DNA of 64,000 nt, taken from contig JAJDTX010000027.1 of assembly GCA_022826925.1 (NCBI GenBank), positions 22,350 to 86,349 of the forward strand. Direction: 5' to 3'. The position numbers were made by a program, and so were the translations under genes. The stretch's first letter is position 1. Each line of letters starts with the position of its first letter. Under the pieces are notes generated by a model, which did no database searches, was not told the DNA's origin, and worked only from the letters and a program-made list of their open reading frames with translations. Origin of the DNA: Bryobacterales bacterium. Its GTDB lineage: Bacteria; Acidobacteriota; Terriglobia; Bryobacterales; UBA6623. Positions 9,104 through 17,314 of the stretch are shown piece by piece.

Positions 9104-10699
9104 ATGCGTCTCGCACTCCTCGTCATCCTCTGCGCCGTCACTTCTACGGCAGCCCCCAACGTCCTCTTCGTCCTGATCGACGACCTTGGATACGGGGACC
9201 TTCGAGCCTACGGAAACCCGTACGTCGACACTCCCAATATTGACTCCCTGATCCGGGGTGGAGTGCTGCTCACTCATCACTACGCCCCGTCGCCGCTCTG
9301 CGCCCCTGCACGGGCCGGTTTCCTGACTGGCCGCTACAACCATCGCACCGGGGCGGTGGATGTCTCCAGCAACCGGGGCATTGACCGAATCGCTTCGTCC
9401 GAGAAGACCTTCGGGGATTACTTCCGGCACGCCGGCTACTCGACCGCGCTGATCGGAAAGTGGCACAACGGCCTCTACAACGCCGATGTGCTGCCGCACA
9501 GGCGCGGCTTCGATCTCTTCGTTGGCTTCCCCAACGGCGCCCAGGACTATTGGCGCTGGAACCTGATGCGAAACGGAGTGTACGACAAGTCAGACGGTCG
9601 CTACCTTCCCGACGTCTTCAGTGACGAGACGATTCGGATCATCCGCGAGCGTGACGGGCGCCCCTTCGCGATCTTCCTCGCCCACAACGCCATACACGAC
9701 CCGTTTCAAGCCCCTCGGGAACTGATCGAGAAGTACGAGGATCGCGTCGGGTCCCGCTACGGGCAGACAGTCGCCACCATTTACGCCATGATCGAAGCGC
9801 TGGATGCCAGCCTGGGACGCGTCTTTTCCGCGTTGAAGCGGGAGGGCGTCTGGGACGAGACGATCATCGTGGTCACCAGCGATAACGGCGCCATCCTGAA
9901 CAAGCGAAGCGATCTGGACGCCTCGACTTACCGCTTTCACGCGGGACTGTCGGGCAACAAGGGCGAGGTCCTGGAGCAAGGCATTCGCGTGCCGGCGGCG
10001 GCCAGCTGGCCCGGCACTCTTCCGGCGGGGCTGGTCGTGGACACTCCGGTCCACGGCTGCGACTGGCTGCCGACTCTCTTCCACGCGACTGCCGCGGGCC
10101 CGCCGCCAGAAGCAAGGCCGTTCGACGGCCGGAACGTGATGTCCCTGCTGCGGGGCGAGGAGATGCCGGAGCTCTCGGATCGGATCCTTCCGTTTCAGAA
10201 AAACCGCTACACGCCGGTCCGACACAGCGACGCGGCTATTCGCAAGGGACGCTGGAAGCTCTACTGGCCCGGCTTGGAGCCGACGATGGCGAAGGACGGC
10301 CCCCGCGACAATCCCTCCTACCGGCGAGGCATCACTCACAAGCACTGGGAGATGCCTCTGGACCCCGACATACCCGACTTTCCCGACGCGCGTGCCGAGC
10401 CGCCGAAGCTGTTCGATCTCATTCGGGATCCCGGCGAGACGACGGATGTGTCGACAATGCATCCGGAGGTGGTCCGCGACCTCAAACAGCGATACGACGC
10501 TTGGTTCGACGACGTGATCACCGACTGGAGGCAAGCGAGACGGCTGATCCGGGAAGCTGATCGCAGGTACTGGCGGGATCGGGAACCGCCGGACCCTCGC
10601 GTGCTCTTCAGGGGCTTCTGGCTCTGGGATCAAATAGATGCGGCGCCAGCCGAGGATGATCCGCTGGAAGTCTTCCCAGGATACTGGAGCTACGAATGA
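9104..10699 (+). CDS. Secreted sulfatase, CxPxR type
   Basis: 531 residues with a short Sec signal (MRLALLVILCAVTSTAA). Sulfatase landmarks: the metal-binding DD in LFVLIDDLGYGD (26-27), the formylglycine site C66-A-P-A-R followed by AGFLTGRY, GKWHNG, and VTSDNGA holding metal-site residues. It should hydrolyse sulfate esters, most likely on polysaccharides, after its cysteine is converted to formylglycine; no converting enzyme is encoded intact in the window. The stop overlaps the next gene's start by four bases (ATGA), so it forms an operon with the BNR/LamG protein. It is divergent from DUF1553-A with about 125 bases between starts, which should hold both promoters. Confidence 0.92.
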   Translation: MRLALLVILCAVTSTAAPNVLFVLIDDLGYGDLRAYGNPYVDTPNIDSLIRGGVLLTHHYAPSPLCAPARAGFLTGRYNHRTGAVDVSSNRGIDRIASSEKTFGDYFRHAGYSTALIGKWHNGLYNADVLPHRRGFDLFVGFPNGAQDYWRWNLMRNGVYDKSDGRYLPDVFSDETIRIIRERDGRPFAIFLAHNAIHDPFQAPRELIEKYEDRVGSRYGQTVATIYAMIEALDASLGRVFSALKREGVWDETIIVVTSDNGAILNKRSDLDASTYRFHAGLSGNKGEVLEQGIRVPAAASWPGTLPAGLVVDTPVHGCDWLPTLFHATAAGPPPEARPFDGRNVMSLLRGEEMPELSDRILPFQKNRYTPVRHSDAAIRKGRWKLYWPGLEPTMAKDGPRDNPSYRRGITHKHWEMPLDPDIPDFPDARAEPPKLFDLIRDPGETTDVSTMHPEVVRDLKQRYDAWFDDVITDWRQARRLIREADRRYWRDREPPDPRVLFRGFWLWDQIDAAPAEDDPLEVFPGYWSYE

Positions 10700-12585
10700 C
10701 GGCACGAGCGGCTTTGACCCGGCGCAACGTCTTGGGCGCGCTTGCCCATTGCATCGCGCTGCCTCGCATCCAGTGGGCTGCCGCCGGTCCGGTTCCCGAC
10801 GCGCGACATATCGATAACGGGCACCAGATCTACTCGGTCACCTATGCGGACCAGCCCTACATCGTGGTATTGGATGACGGCACATGGCTGTGCTGCGCCA
10901 CGGTGGGGTCAGGCCGCGAGGGCCAGCAGGGCCAGCATGTGGTGACGTTCCTCAGTCGGGACCGCGGCCGCACTTGGAGCGAGCCCGTTGCGGTGGAGCC
11001 TCCGGACGGCCCGGAAGCATCCTACGCCGTGATGCTGAAGGTTCCTAGCGGCCGGGTTTACATTTTCTACAACCACAACACCGACAACATCCGGCAGGTC
11101 AAGGCGGACAGGCCCGCCTATCCGGACGGATGGTGCCGACGGGTCGACAGTCTCGGGTACTTCGTGTTCAAGTACAGCGACGACGGAGGACGATCGTGGT
11201 CTCGCGATCGCCATACGATTGCCGTTCGCGAGTTCGATATCGATCGAGACAACGCCTACCAGGGCCGCATCCGCTTCTTCTGGAACGTTGGCAAGGCATT
11301 CGCTCATGCCGGCTCCGGATATGTGCCACTGACAAAGGTGGGAGGTTTCGGAGAGGGCTTCTTCACTTCCAACGAGGGCGTGCTGCTGCGTAGCGACAAC
11401 ATCCTTACCGAGACGGATCCCGAGCGGATCCGTTGGGAGACTCTCCCGGAGGGTGACATCGGGCTGAGGACGCCCCCCGGCGGGGGTCCGGTTGCCGGCG
11501 AGCAGAGCTATACGGTGCTCAGCGACGGGTCCCTGTACTGCGTCTACCGCTCGATCGACGGACATCCCGTGTACACATACAGCCGCGACGGCGGCAGGTC
11601 CTGGGACCCGCCAAATTACAAGAGATTCGCCGACGGACGGCTGATGAAGCATCCGCGTGCCGCCAACTTCGCGTGGCGGGCCTCGAACGGCAAGTACCTG
11701 TACTGGTTTCACAACCACGGAGGCCGGTTCATCAGAGAGCATCCGGACCGTCCGACGATGGCATACAGGGACCGAAACCCCGCATGGCTGTGCGGGGGAG
11801 TGGAGCGCGATTCGCCGGACGGGAAGGTGATCGCATGGACGCAACCCGAGATAGCCCTCTACCATGACGATCCGTACACGAGGATGAGCTATCCGGACTT
11901 CGTCGAGGTCAGCGGAAAATACTACATTTCTGAGACCGAGAAGGCCATCGCGCGAATCCATGAGATCGAGCCGGAACTACTGGCCGGACTTTGGAATCAG
12001 TTCGATTCCACTGGCCGAGCCACAAGCGGAACGATCCTCGAACTCCCCTCCCCGGGCGAAGGGATGCCAGCGGACACCGCCATGCCTCGGCTACCGGCGA
12101 TGCGGGTGAGAGACGGACACCGATCGCGACCCTCCCGGGCGGGATTCACCGTAGAGGTCTGGTTCCGGCTCCGGCGGGTGCGAGCCGACCAGACCCTGCT
12201 CAGCACCCGGCGCGACGACGGCCGAGGCTGGGCGCTGGCAGTCACTGACCGGGGCACCATCGAGCTCAGCCTGGACGATGCGCGTTCCGAAAACAGGTGG
12301 GATTGCGACCCCGGCATGATCCAGCCCGGAGTGCTCCACCACCTGTGCGCGATCGTAGACGGAGGGCCGCATATCCTCAGCTTCGTGGTGGACGGCCAGC
12401 TTGCCGACGGCGGCCAGCACCGGCAGTTTGGATGGGGGCGGTTGAGCCCCGACTTCTACGACGCGAACGGCACGCCGAGGTTGCGCATTGCCCCGAACTT
12501 GAGCGGCAGCATCAAGAAGCTGGCCATATACGATCGTGCGCTGCGAACGTCGGAGGCAGTCGGGAACTTCCGGGCAGGGATCTAG
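10696..12585 (+). CDS. BNR-repeat protein with C-terminal LamG-like domain, Tat leader
   Basis: 629 residues; the ATG overlaps the sulfatase stop (ATGA). A Tat-like leader (LTRRNVLGALAHC) precedes a BNR beta-propeller with Asp-box-like motifs (RDRGRTWSEP, SDDGGRSWSRD, RDGGRSWDPP) between about 40 and 440. From about 470 to 629 a concanavalin A/LamG-like fold is visible (FTVEVWFRLRRV, HHLCAIVDGG, SIKKLAIYDRAL). The FRIP motif of true sialidases is not seen, so it is more likely a related carbohydrate-binding or lyase-type BNR protein. Coupling to a sulfatase points to joint action on a sulfated glycan. Confidence 0.88.
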   Translation: MTARAALTRRNVLGALAHCIALPRIQWAAAGPVPDARHIDNGHQIYSVTYADQPYIVVLDDGTWLCCATVGSGREGQQGQHVVTFLSRDRGRTWSEPVAVEPPDGPEASYAVMLKVPSGRVYIFYNHNTDNIRQVKADRPAYPDGWCRRVDSLGYFVFKYSDDGGRSWSRDRHTIAVREFDIDRDNAYQGRIRFFWNVGKAFAHAGSGYVPLTKVGGFGEGFFTSNEGVLLRSDNILTETDPERIRWETLPEGDIGLRTPPGGGPVAGEQSYTVLSDGSLYCVYRSIDGHPVYTYSRDGGRSWDPPNYKRFADGRLMKHPRAANFAWRASNGKYLYWFHNHGGRFIREHPDRPTMAYRDRNPAWLCGGVERDSPDGKVIAWTQPEIALYHDDPYTRMSYPDFVEVSGKYYISETEKAIARIHEIEPELLAGLWNQFDSTGRATSGTILELPSPGEGMPADTAMPRLPAMRVRDGHRSRPSRAGFTVEVWFRLRRVRADQTLLSTRRDDGRGWALAVTDRGTIELSLDDARSENRWDCDPGMIQPGVLHHLCAIVDGGPHILSFVVDGQLADGGQHRQFGWGRLSPDFYDANGTPRLRIAPNLSGSIKKLAIYDRALRTSEAVGNFRAGI

Positions 12586-12588
12586 CGA

Positions 12589-12691
12589 GGCCCGCCTCAG
12601 ACCGACAAGGGAGACATGGAATCATCGGAAACCGATCTGGATCATCGAGGCCCGAAACACGAGACTTGTGGGTTGCGGGTCTAGGCGGGCC
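12589..12691. repeat. Imperfect inverted repeat enclosing 74 bases
   Basis: GGCCCGCCTCAGACC at 12589-12603 pairs with GGTCTAGGCGGGCC at 12678-12691 (14 pairs, one bulged base). The element begins 4 bases after the BNR/LamG stop. It could be a long-loop terminator or a small miniature-transposon-like element; no target-site duplication was identified. Confidence 0.4.
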
Positions 12692-12776
12692 GTTGCAGGT
12701 ACCAGCCCAGGCATCATGAGACAGCGACATGGCTCCTCACGATAAGGGGGCAATCTTGCGAGACGGTGCCTCGACT

Positions 12777-13601
12777 CTAGGGGTCGCGTTCCGGCGGAGG
12801 AGCATGGGCCGTCAGAGACCGGAGTCGCTCCTCCAGAACCCGCGCCCTCTCCTCTGCCTCAATCGCTCGCTGCCGTAATTCCTGCTTGTCCCGCTCGGCT
12901 GCTCTGGCTCGCTGCTCTGCTGCGCTGACTTGCTGCTGTAGTTCCTGCTTGTCGCGCTCGGCTGCTTCCAGGCTGCCATCGAATTCTTCCCCCGTGTGCG
13001 GGTCAATGAACACCACGACCGTCGTCCCAGCCTGCCTCTCGCTGCGCAGATCCAACCCCAGCACCCGGCTCCGCAACACACCGCCCGTGCCTGCCGCCGG
13101 CCGCACCGGCTCAGACTGTCCCGCGTTGATCTCGTAGCCCTCCAAGGGAGTCTCCATCAAGGTCCCTGCCGGGTCCAGCCGCCAATACTCGCGAACCCCG
13201 ATCCGAGCGTATTCCCGCGCCTTGTGCTCGGCATCGTTCTTCGCCGTCGACGGCGACGCCACCTCCAGCACGAAGTCTGGCGGCTTGCCCTCTTCCCAGA
13301 TCCGGTACGAACCGCGGTTTGGGCGGTACTCTACCCCGAACACCACTTGCAGATCCGGCTGCAGCTGAGCCTTGACGTTGCCGCGCTGGTAGTACACCAG
13401 CAGTTCCATGGCCACCAGCACGCCTGCGCGCTCGCGGAAGTAGTGGCGCAAGGCCGTCGTGGCCTGTTGCACGGCGTTGCCGTGCTCCACGCTCTGCGCG
13501 ATCCAATTCCCCTCCGGGTACTCGACTTCGTCGGGCCCCGGCGCCAGCGCGATGGCACTGGGCGATTTCAGCGCTGGAAGTTGGGTTTCAATGGAGGCCA
13601 T
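12777..13601 (-). CDS. Uma2/DUF820 family endonuclease-fold protein with coiled-coil tail
   Basis: 274 residues from the ATG at 13601; the open frame runs to 13904 but the leading 101 codons lack protein character. The Uma2 core shows the PD-(D/E)xK-like residues: QPDLQVVFG (D83), FVLEVASPST (E113), then REYARIGVREYW. Residues 195-265 form a predicted coiled coil with repeated AERDKQEL segments and many R/E/Q residues. Family members are annotated as putative restriction endonucleases but no function is demonstrated; they proliferate in cyanobacteria and in some acidobacteria. A second copy lies at 54.5 kb. Confidence 0.87.
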   Translation of the reverse strand: MASIETQLPALKSPSAIALAPGPDEVEYPEGNWIAQSVEHGNAVQQATTALRHYFRERAGVLVAMELLVYYQRGNVKAQLQPDLQVVFGVEYRPNRGSYRIWEEGKPPDFVLEVASPSTAKNDAEHKAREYARIGVREYWRLDPAGTLMETPLEGYEINAGQSEPVRPAAGTGGVLRSRVLGLDLRSERQAGTTVVVFIDPHTGEEFDGSLEAAERDKQELQQQVSAAEQRARAAERDKQELRQRAIEAEERARVLEERLRSLTAHAPPPERDP

Positions 13602-13926
13602 CGTTGATCTGCGGCACGCAACCGAGCGTGAACGCCTACGGTCCTGAGTATACAGCCGCCGTGCCAGGACTGGCCGGGGCCGCCCGCGCGCGGCACCTGC
13701 AGCGAGAGACTTGCAGCAAGCCTCCACGTTGCAGCGCAACAAGGAGTCTGGCCACGCTTCGCCCCAACAGACGACAGCGGCACTTCGGCGTTGAAACTTG
13801 ACCCAATCGGCAACCTTGCACCGAGACAAGGAGTCTAGCGAAGAGTAAGCCGGATCCCCGTAGACGGCAGGACTGCCTCGGCCCCCTTTGCGAGGCGCCA
13901 GCAACTACGGGAGGATATGTGGTGCC

Positions 13927-15282
13927 ATGCCGATCGGTCGCCGTGCTTTCTTCGGATCTGTGTCAACTCTTGCCGCCACCCAGGCCGCGCCCTCAGCCGC
14001 TCCCGAGCTCCAGACCGACTTGCTGGAGGCTATCGACGAGATCCCGCTCGTCAACACCCACGAGCACATCATCCCCGAAGAGGAACGGACGTCCTCGCGG
14101 GTTGACTTCTTCACGCTAGCCGGGCACTACGTCATCAATGACGTGATATCTGCCGGCCTCGCGGGGGACGATCTCTCGGTCGTGAGGAACCCCGACGCCC
14201 CGGCCGAGCAGCGCTGGCGGGCGTTCGAACCGCACTGGCAGTCAGCCCGCATGACCGGATACGGCCAGGCGCTGCGCATCGCCATCCGGGACATCTACGG
14301 AGTCGATCAGATCTCGGGCGCCACCCTGCCCGAGATCAATCGCAGGATCGAGGCCGCAAACCGCCCGGGCCTATACGAGGAGATCCTCATCCGCCGCTCC
14401 AACATCGCCTACTCCGTGCTGGACGACTACTGGAATGCAGCGCCGGTCAGGCCCGATCCGAGATTCTTCGTGTGCGCCCGGAAGTTCGACCGATTCGTCG
14501 CCCCGCAGTCCGTTTCCGACATCCGGAACCTGGAAGAACTGACCGACGTTTCCATAAGGGGCCTCGCCGGGCTCAAGCGGGCGATGGAGACAAGCTTCCA
14601 GCAGAGCCTAGACATCGGCATGGTCACGGTCAAGTCGACACTGGCGTACAACCGCGAAATCCATTACGCAGAGGTTACGGAACGGGACGCGGAGTCCAGC
14701 CTGCAGTCACTTCTGGGGGCGAGCCGCACTCCGCCCGCTGCCTTCCGGTCTCGCGTGGAGCGTCCGTTCCGTCCGCTGGAAGACCACATGTTTCACCATC
14801 TGATCGGCTTGGCAGCGGCGCACGGCGTGCCGGTCCAGATCCATACCGGCCTGCATGCGGGGAACGGCAACTTCATCGAGAACTCAAAGCCGACCCACCT
14901 GACGAACCTCTTCTTCCTGTTCCCGCAAGTGCAGTTCGACCTCTTCCACATGAGCTATCCCTACCAAGGAGAGGCGGCGGCGATCGCGAAGGTCTTCCCC
15001 AACGTATATGTCGACCTTTGCTGGGCTCACATCATCTCGCCCAGCGCCTCAAGGCGCGCTCTTCACGAAATGCTGGAGACTGTTCCTTCCAACAAGATCT
15101 TCGGCTACGGCGGAGACTACCGGTACCCCGAACTCAGCTACGCGCACGCAAAGATGGCGCGGCGCAACATCGCACAAGTCCTGGCGGAGAAGGTCAGCGA
15201 GGGCTCTTACTCCCGGGGCGAGGCGCTAGAACTCGGCCGCAAGCTCCTGCACGACAATCCCGACACACTGTTCGGAGATTAG
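13927..15282 (+). CDS. Amidohydrolase-family protein (uronate-isomerase-like), Tat/Sec-exported
   Basis: 451 residues. The ATG at 13927 is preceded by GGGAGG at about 13910. The leader (MPIGRRAFFGSVSTLAAT) suggests export. The metal site is readable: H45 and H47 in NTHEHIIP, a later histidine in VQIHTGLH, another in FHMSYPY and the aspartate in YGGDYRYPE. The C-terminal layout (MFHHLIGLAAAHGVPVQIH, DLCWAHIISP) resembles the amidohydrolase_2 and uronate isomerase branch. The likely substrate is a sugar acid or cyclic lactone. It is the first gene of a plus-strand cluster with the secreted RidA and an enolase-superfamily enzyme. Confidence 0.88.
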   Translation: MPIGRRAFFGSVSTLAATQAAPSAAPELQTDLLEAIDEIPLVNTHEHIIPEEERTSSRVDFFTLAGHYVINDVISAGLAGDDLSVVRNPDAPAEQRWRAFEPHWQSARMTGYGQALRIAIRDIYGVDQISGATLPEINRRIEAANRPGLYEEILIRRSNIAYSVLDDYWNAAPVRPDPRFFVCARKFDRFVAPQSVSDIRNLEELTDVSIRGLAGLKRAMETSFQQSLDIGMVTVKSTLAYNREIHYAEVTERDAESSLQSLLGASRTPPAAFRSRVERPFRPLEDHMFHHLIGLAAAHGVPVQIHTGLHAGNGNFIENSKPTHLTNLFFLFPQVQFDLFHMSYPYQGEAAAIAKVFPNVYVDLCWAHIISPSASRRALHEMLETVPSNKIFGYGGDYRYPELSYAHAKMARRNIAQVLAEKVSEGSYSRGEALELGRKLLHDNPDTLFGD

Positions 15283-15426
15283 CCACCTCCGCAAGCAGCC
15301 CGTCGGTTTCGGCCTCCAAGGCTGGGAGGGCGGAGCGAGATTCCCCCGGCGTGCGGATCGGGGCCGCGCGTAGGCGTAACGCGTGATCGCGGTAGAATTC
15401 AGGCACAACGGAGGAGGATTCCCGCA

Positions 15427-15858
15427 ATGACCAGACTGCTTGCGGCCGCGCTCTTGGTCGCGTCGGCGACCATCAGCGCAGCGGCCGATAAGAAGATTAT
15501 CTATCCACCGGAATTCCGGGAGGGCATGCCTTTCAGCCCCGGGGTGCAGGTCGGCGACACGCTGTACTGCGCAGGACAGACCGGCTCGGACCTCAAGACC
15601 GGGGAATACCCGGAGGAATTCGAGCAGGAGGTCCACCAGACTTTCAAGCGCATCGGTATCATCCTCAACGCGGCCGGATACGACTATTCGGACGCGGTGG
15701 ACGTGAAGGTCTACTTGACTGATATCTCCACGTTCCGAGAGATGAACTCTGTCTATACGCAGTACTTCAAGAGCGACCGGCCGGCCAGGACGACCGTGGC
15801 GGTTGCCAGCCTCGTGGGCAAGGCGCGCATAGAGATCACTGTGACCGCCCGAAAGTAG
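15427..15858 (+). CDS. RidA-family enamine/imine deaminase homologue with signal peptide
   Basis: 143 residues. A Sec signal (MTRLLAAALLVASATISAAA) precedes a complete YjgF/YER057c/UK114 domain: PFSPGVQVGDTLYCAGQTG, a helix EVHQTFKRIGIIL, DAVDVKVYLTDI, and RPARTTVAV with the conserved substrate-binding arginine at 121. RidA proteins hydrolyse reactive enamines or imines, classically in the cytoplasm; an exported copy is unusual. The GGAGGA ribosome-binding site lies just upstream, and the gene is 13 bases from the enolase-superfamily gene. Export plus context suggests it clears or processes an imine product made outside the cytoplasm. Confidence 0.92.
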   Translation: MTRLLAAALLVASATISAAADKKIIYPPEFREGMPFSPGVQVGDTLYCAGQTGSDLKTGEYPEEFEQEVHQTFKRIGIILNAAGYDYSDAVDVKVYLTDISTFREMNSVYTQYFKSDRPARTTVAVASLVGKARIEITVTARK

Positions 15859-15871
15859 GAGTACCTCCGAC

Positions 15872-17002
15872 ATGCCTGCCCCGCTAGGCCGCCGCCGGTT
15901 CCTGCGGGAAGGCAGCATCGCGGCCGCCGCCCTGGCCGGTTTGCCCAGCGTTCGTCTCCCGGGAGCTGCCAAGCAGCGGATTTCCCGCTACGAGTTGATC
16001 CGGACCCGCGTTCCCATGGACGAGCGCGTACGGGAGGCGTGGCAGAAGAGCTTTTTCCGTCAGGGCCGCTTCCAGACACACTATGAGCCGGTGATCGTCA
16101 AGCTGTTCACCGACGACGGCTTGGTCGGGATTGGCGACGCGGACATGGCGGCTGAATCAGCCCGCGAGATCCTCGAATCCTTGGTCGGCTCGTCTCCGTG
16201 GGAGCACATGCTGGACGACCGTCTGGGAGGAATCCTGGTCGCGATCTACGACCTGATCGGCAAGGCAACGGACCAGCCAGTGTCGAAGCTCTTCGCGGCG
16301 CGGACGAAGACCCATATCCAACAGACATGGTGGAGCCAGTGCTTCCCTCCGGAGTTGATGGCTTCGGAGGCGAAACGGGGGGCGGATCTCGGTTACCGCG
16401 TTCACAAGGTGAAGGCCCGGCCGTGGGAGGATCCGATCGCGCAGGCGGAAGCGATTTGCGATGCGATCCCCAGGGACATGCGGGTCTGGGTGGATGCGAA
16501 TTCCTGGTGGGGCTCGGTCGGGCGCACGCTCCACTTCTGTGAACGGCTCTCCAAGTTCCATCAGTACTTCGCTATCGAGTCTCCCTTCGCCCGCGAGCGG
16601 ATCGATGACTACCGCCTGCTGAAAGGCAAGACCGCCCTCCAAGTGACCGAGCACATCCCGGCCGACCCGATGCCGTTCGTCCGGGAAGGACTGGTCGACG
16701 CCTTCGTCGTCGGCAAGCCGATGGGCCGAACTCTGGTCCAGCGAGCCCTAATGGCAGAAGAAACCCGCATTCCGCTGTGGGTCGAGCACAGCATCTCGAG
16801 CGGGGTTAATCAGGTCTTCCAAGCACACCAGGCCGCGGCGTTCCCGGGAATCGAATACGCCATTAGCGTGACGCACGTCCTAGAGGACGACTTGATGCTC
16901 GAGCCGTTCGAGATGAAGGACGGCTTCTACGAAGTGCCCCGCGAGCCGGGTCTCGGCGTGTCGCTCGACATGGACGCGATCGAGAAATACCGGGTCAGCT
17001 GA
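15872..17002 (+). CDS. Enolase-superfamily enzyme (mandelate racemase/muconate lactonizing type), Tat-exported
   Basis: 376 residues with a strong Tat leader (GRRRFLREGSIAAAALAG). The barrel carries the catalytic KxK (K179, K181 in HKVKARPW), the three metal ligands D208 (VWVDAN), E236 (FAIESP) and E260 (VTEHI), and a late WVEHSISSG block. These support an acid-sugar dehydratase, a cycloisomerase or a racemase. It is coupled to the exported RidA homologue, so a secreted two-step conversion is plausible. Its last six codons lie inside a repeat that recurs after the TonB gene (see 16985-17090). Most family members are cytoplasmic, so export is notable. Confidence 0.9.
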   Translation: MPAPLGRRRFLREGSIAAAALAGLPSVRLPGAAKQRISRYELIRTRVPMDERVREAWQKSFFRQGRFQTHYEPVIVKLFTDDGLVGIGDADMAAESAREILESLVGSSPWEHMLDDRLGGILVAIYDLIGKATDQPVSKLFAARTKTHIQQTWWSQCFPPELMASEAKRGADLGYRVHKVKARPWEDPIAQAEAICDAIPRDMRVWVDANSWWGSVGRTLHFCERLSKFHQYFAIESPFARERIDDYRLLKGKTALQVTEHIPADPMPFVREGLVDAFVVGKPMGRTLVQRALMAEETRIPLWVEHSISSGVNQVFQAHQAAAFPGIEYAISVTHVLEDDLMLEPFEMKDGFYEVPREPGLGVSLDMDAIEKYRVS

Positions 17003-17090
17003 GACCAGGGTCCGACAGGACCGCGCCGTGCTTCGACAGACAGGCTTTGCGGCCATGGCGGCGCCGGCCCAGGTGCTTGCCGGTTGCGGC
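16985..17090. repeat. Dispersed repeat, copy 1 (overlaps the 3' end of the enolase-type gene)
   Basis: The first 74 bases (16985-17058) align without gaps to 19869-19942 at 55 of 74 positions; similarity weakens beyond. On the minus strand both copies read M-A-x-K-P-V-x-R-S-T-x-x-S-C-R-x-x-[VI]-S-A-D-P-V-F, and many differences are synonymous third-position changes, which hints at a once-coding sequence. Confidence 0.6.
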
Positions 17091-17314
17091 GGCAAGACAC
17101 TCTTGGCTGCCCGGCGAGGGCAGCTTCGCTCTTGCCGCCCTCATACGTTCCGACCTATCCGAATGCCTCATGCCGAGCTTCAGCGATCCAGATTTCGGAA
17201 GCACGGACGCTCGTGACTTTGGCAATTGTCGGATGTGCTCCAATGGTGATTCCTCCGTGGGCCGATTGCGGCGATTAGAAACCGCTGGGCACACAATCCG
17301 CGTCCTACTCGGGC
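17003..17314. other. Intergenic region before the TonB receptor
   Basis: About 310 bases. The first part is repeat copy 1. The remainder contains no convincing gene on either strand. A promoter for the receptor is expected near 17250-17310 but no clear boxes were seen. Confidence 0.45.

Noticed and set aside
9590..10705. 371-codon minus-strand frame opposite the sulfatase
   Set aside because: Antisense shadow; no signal peptide or motif.
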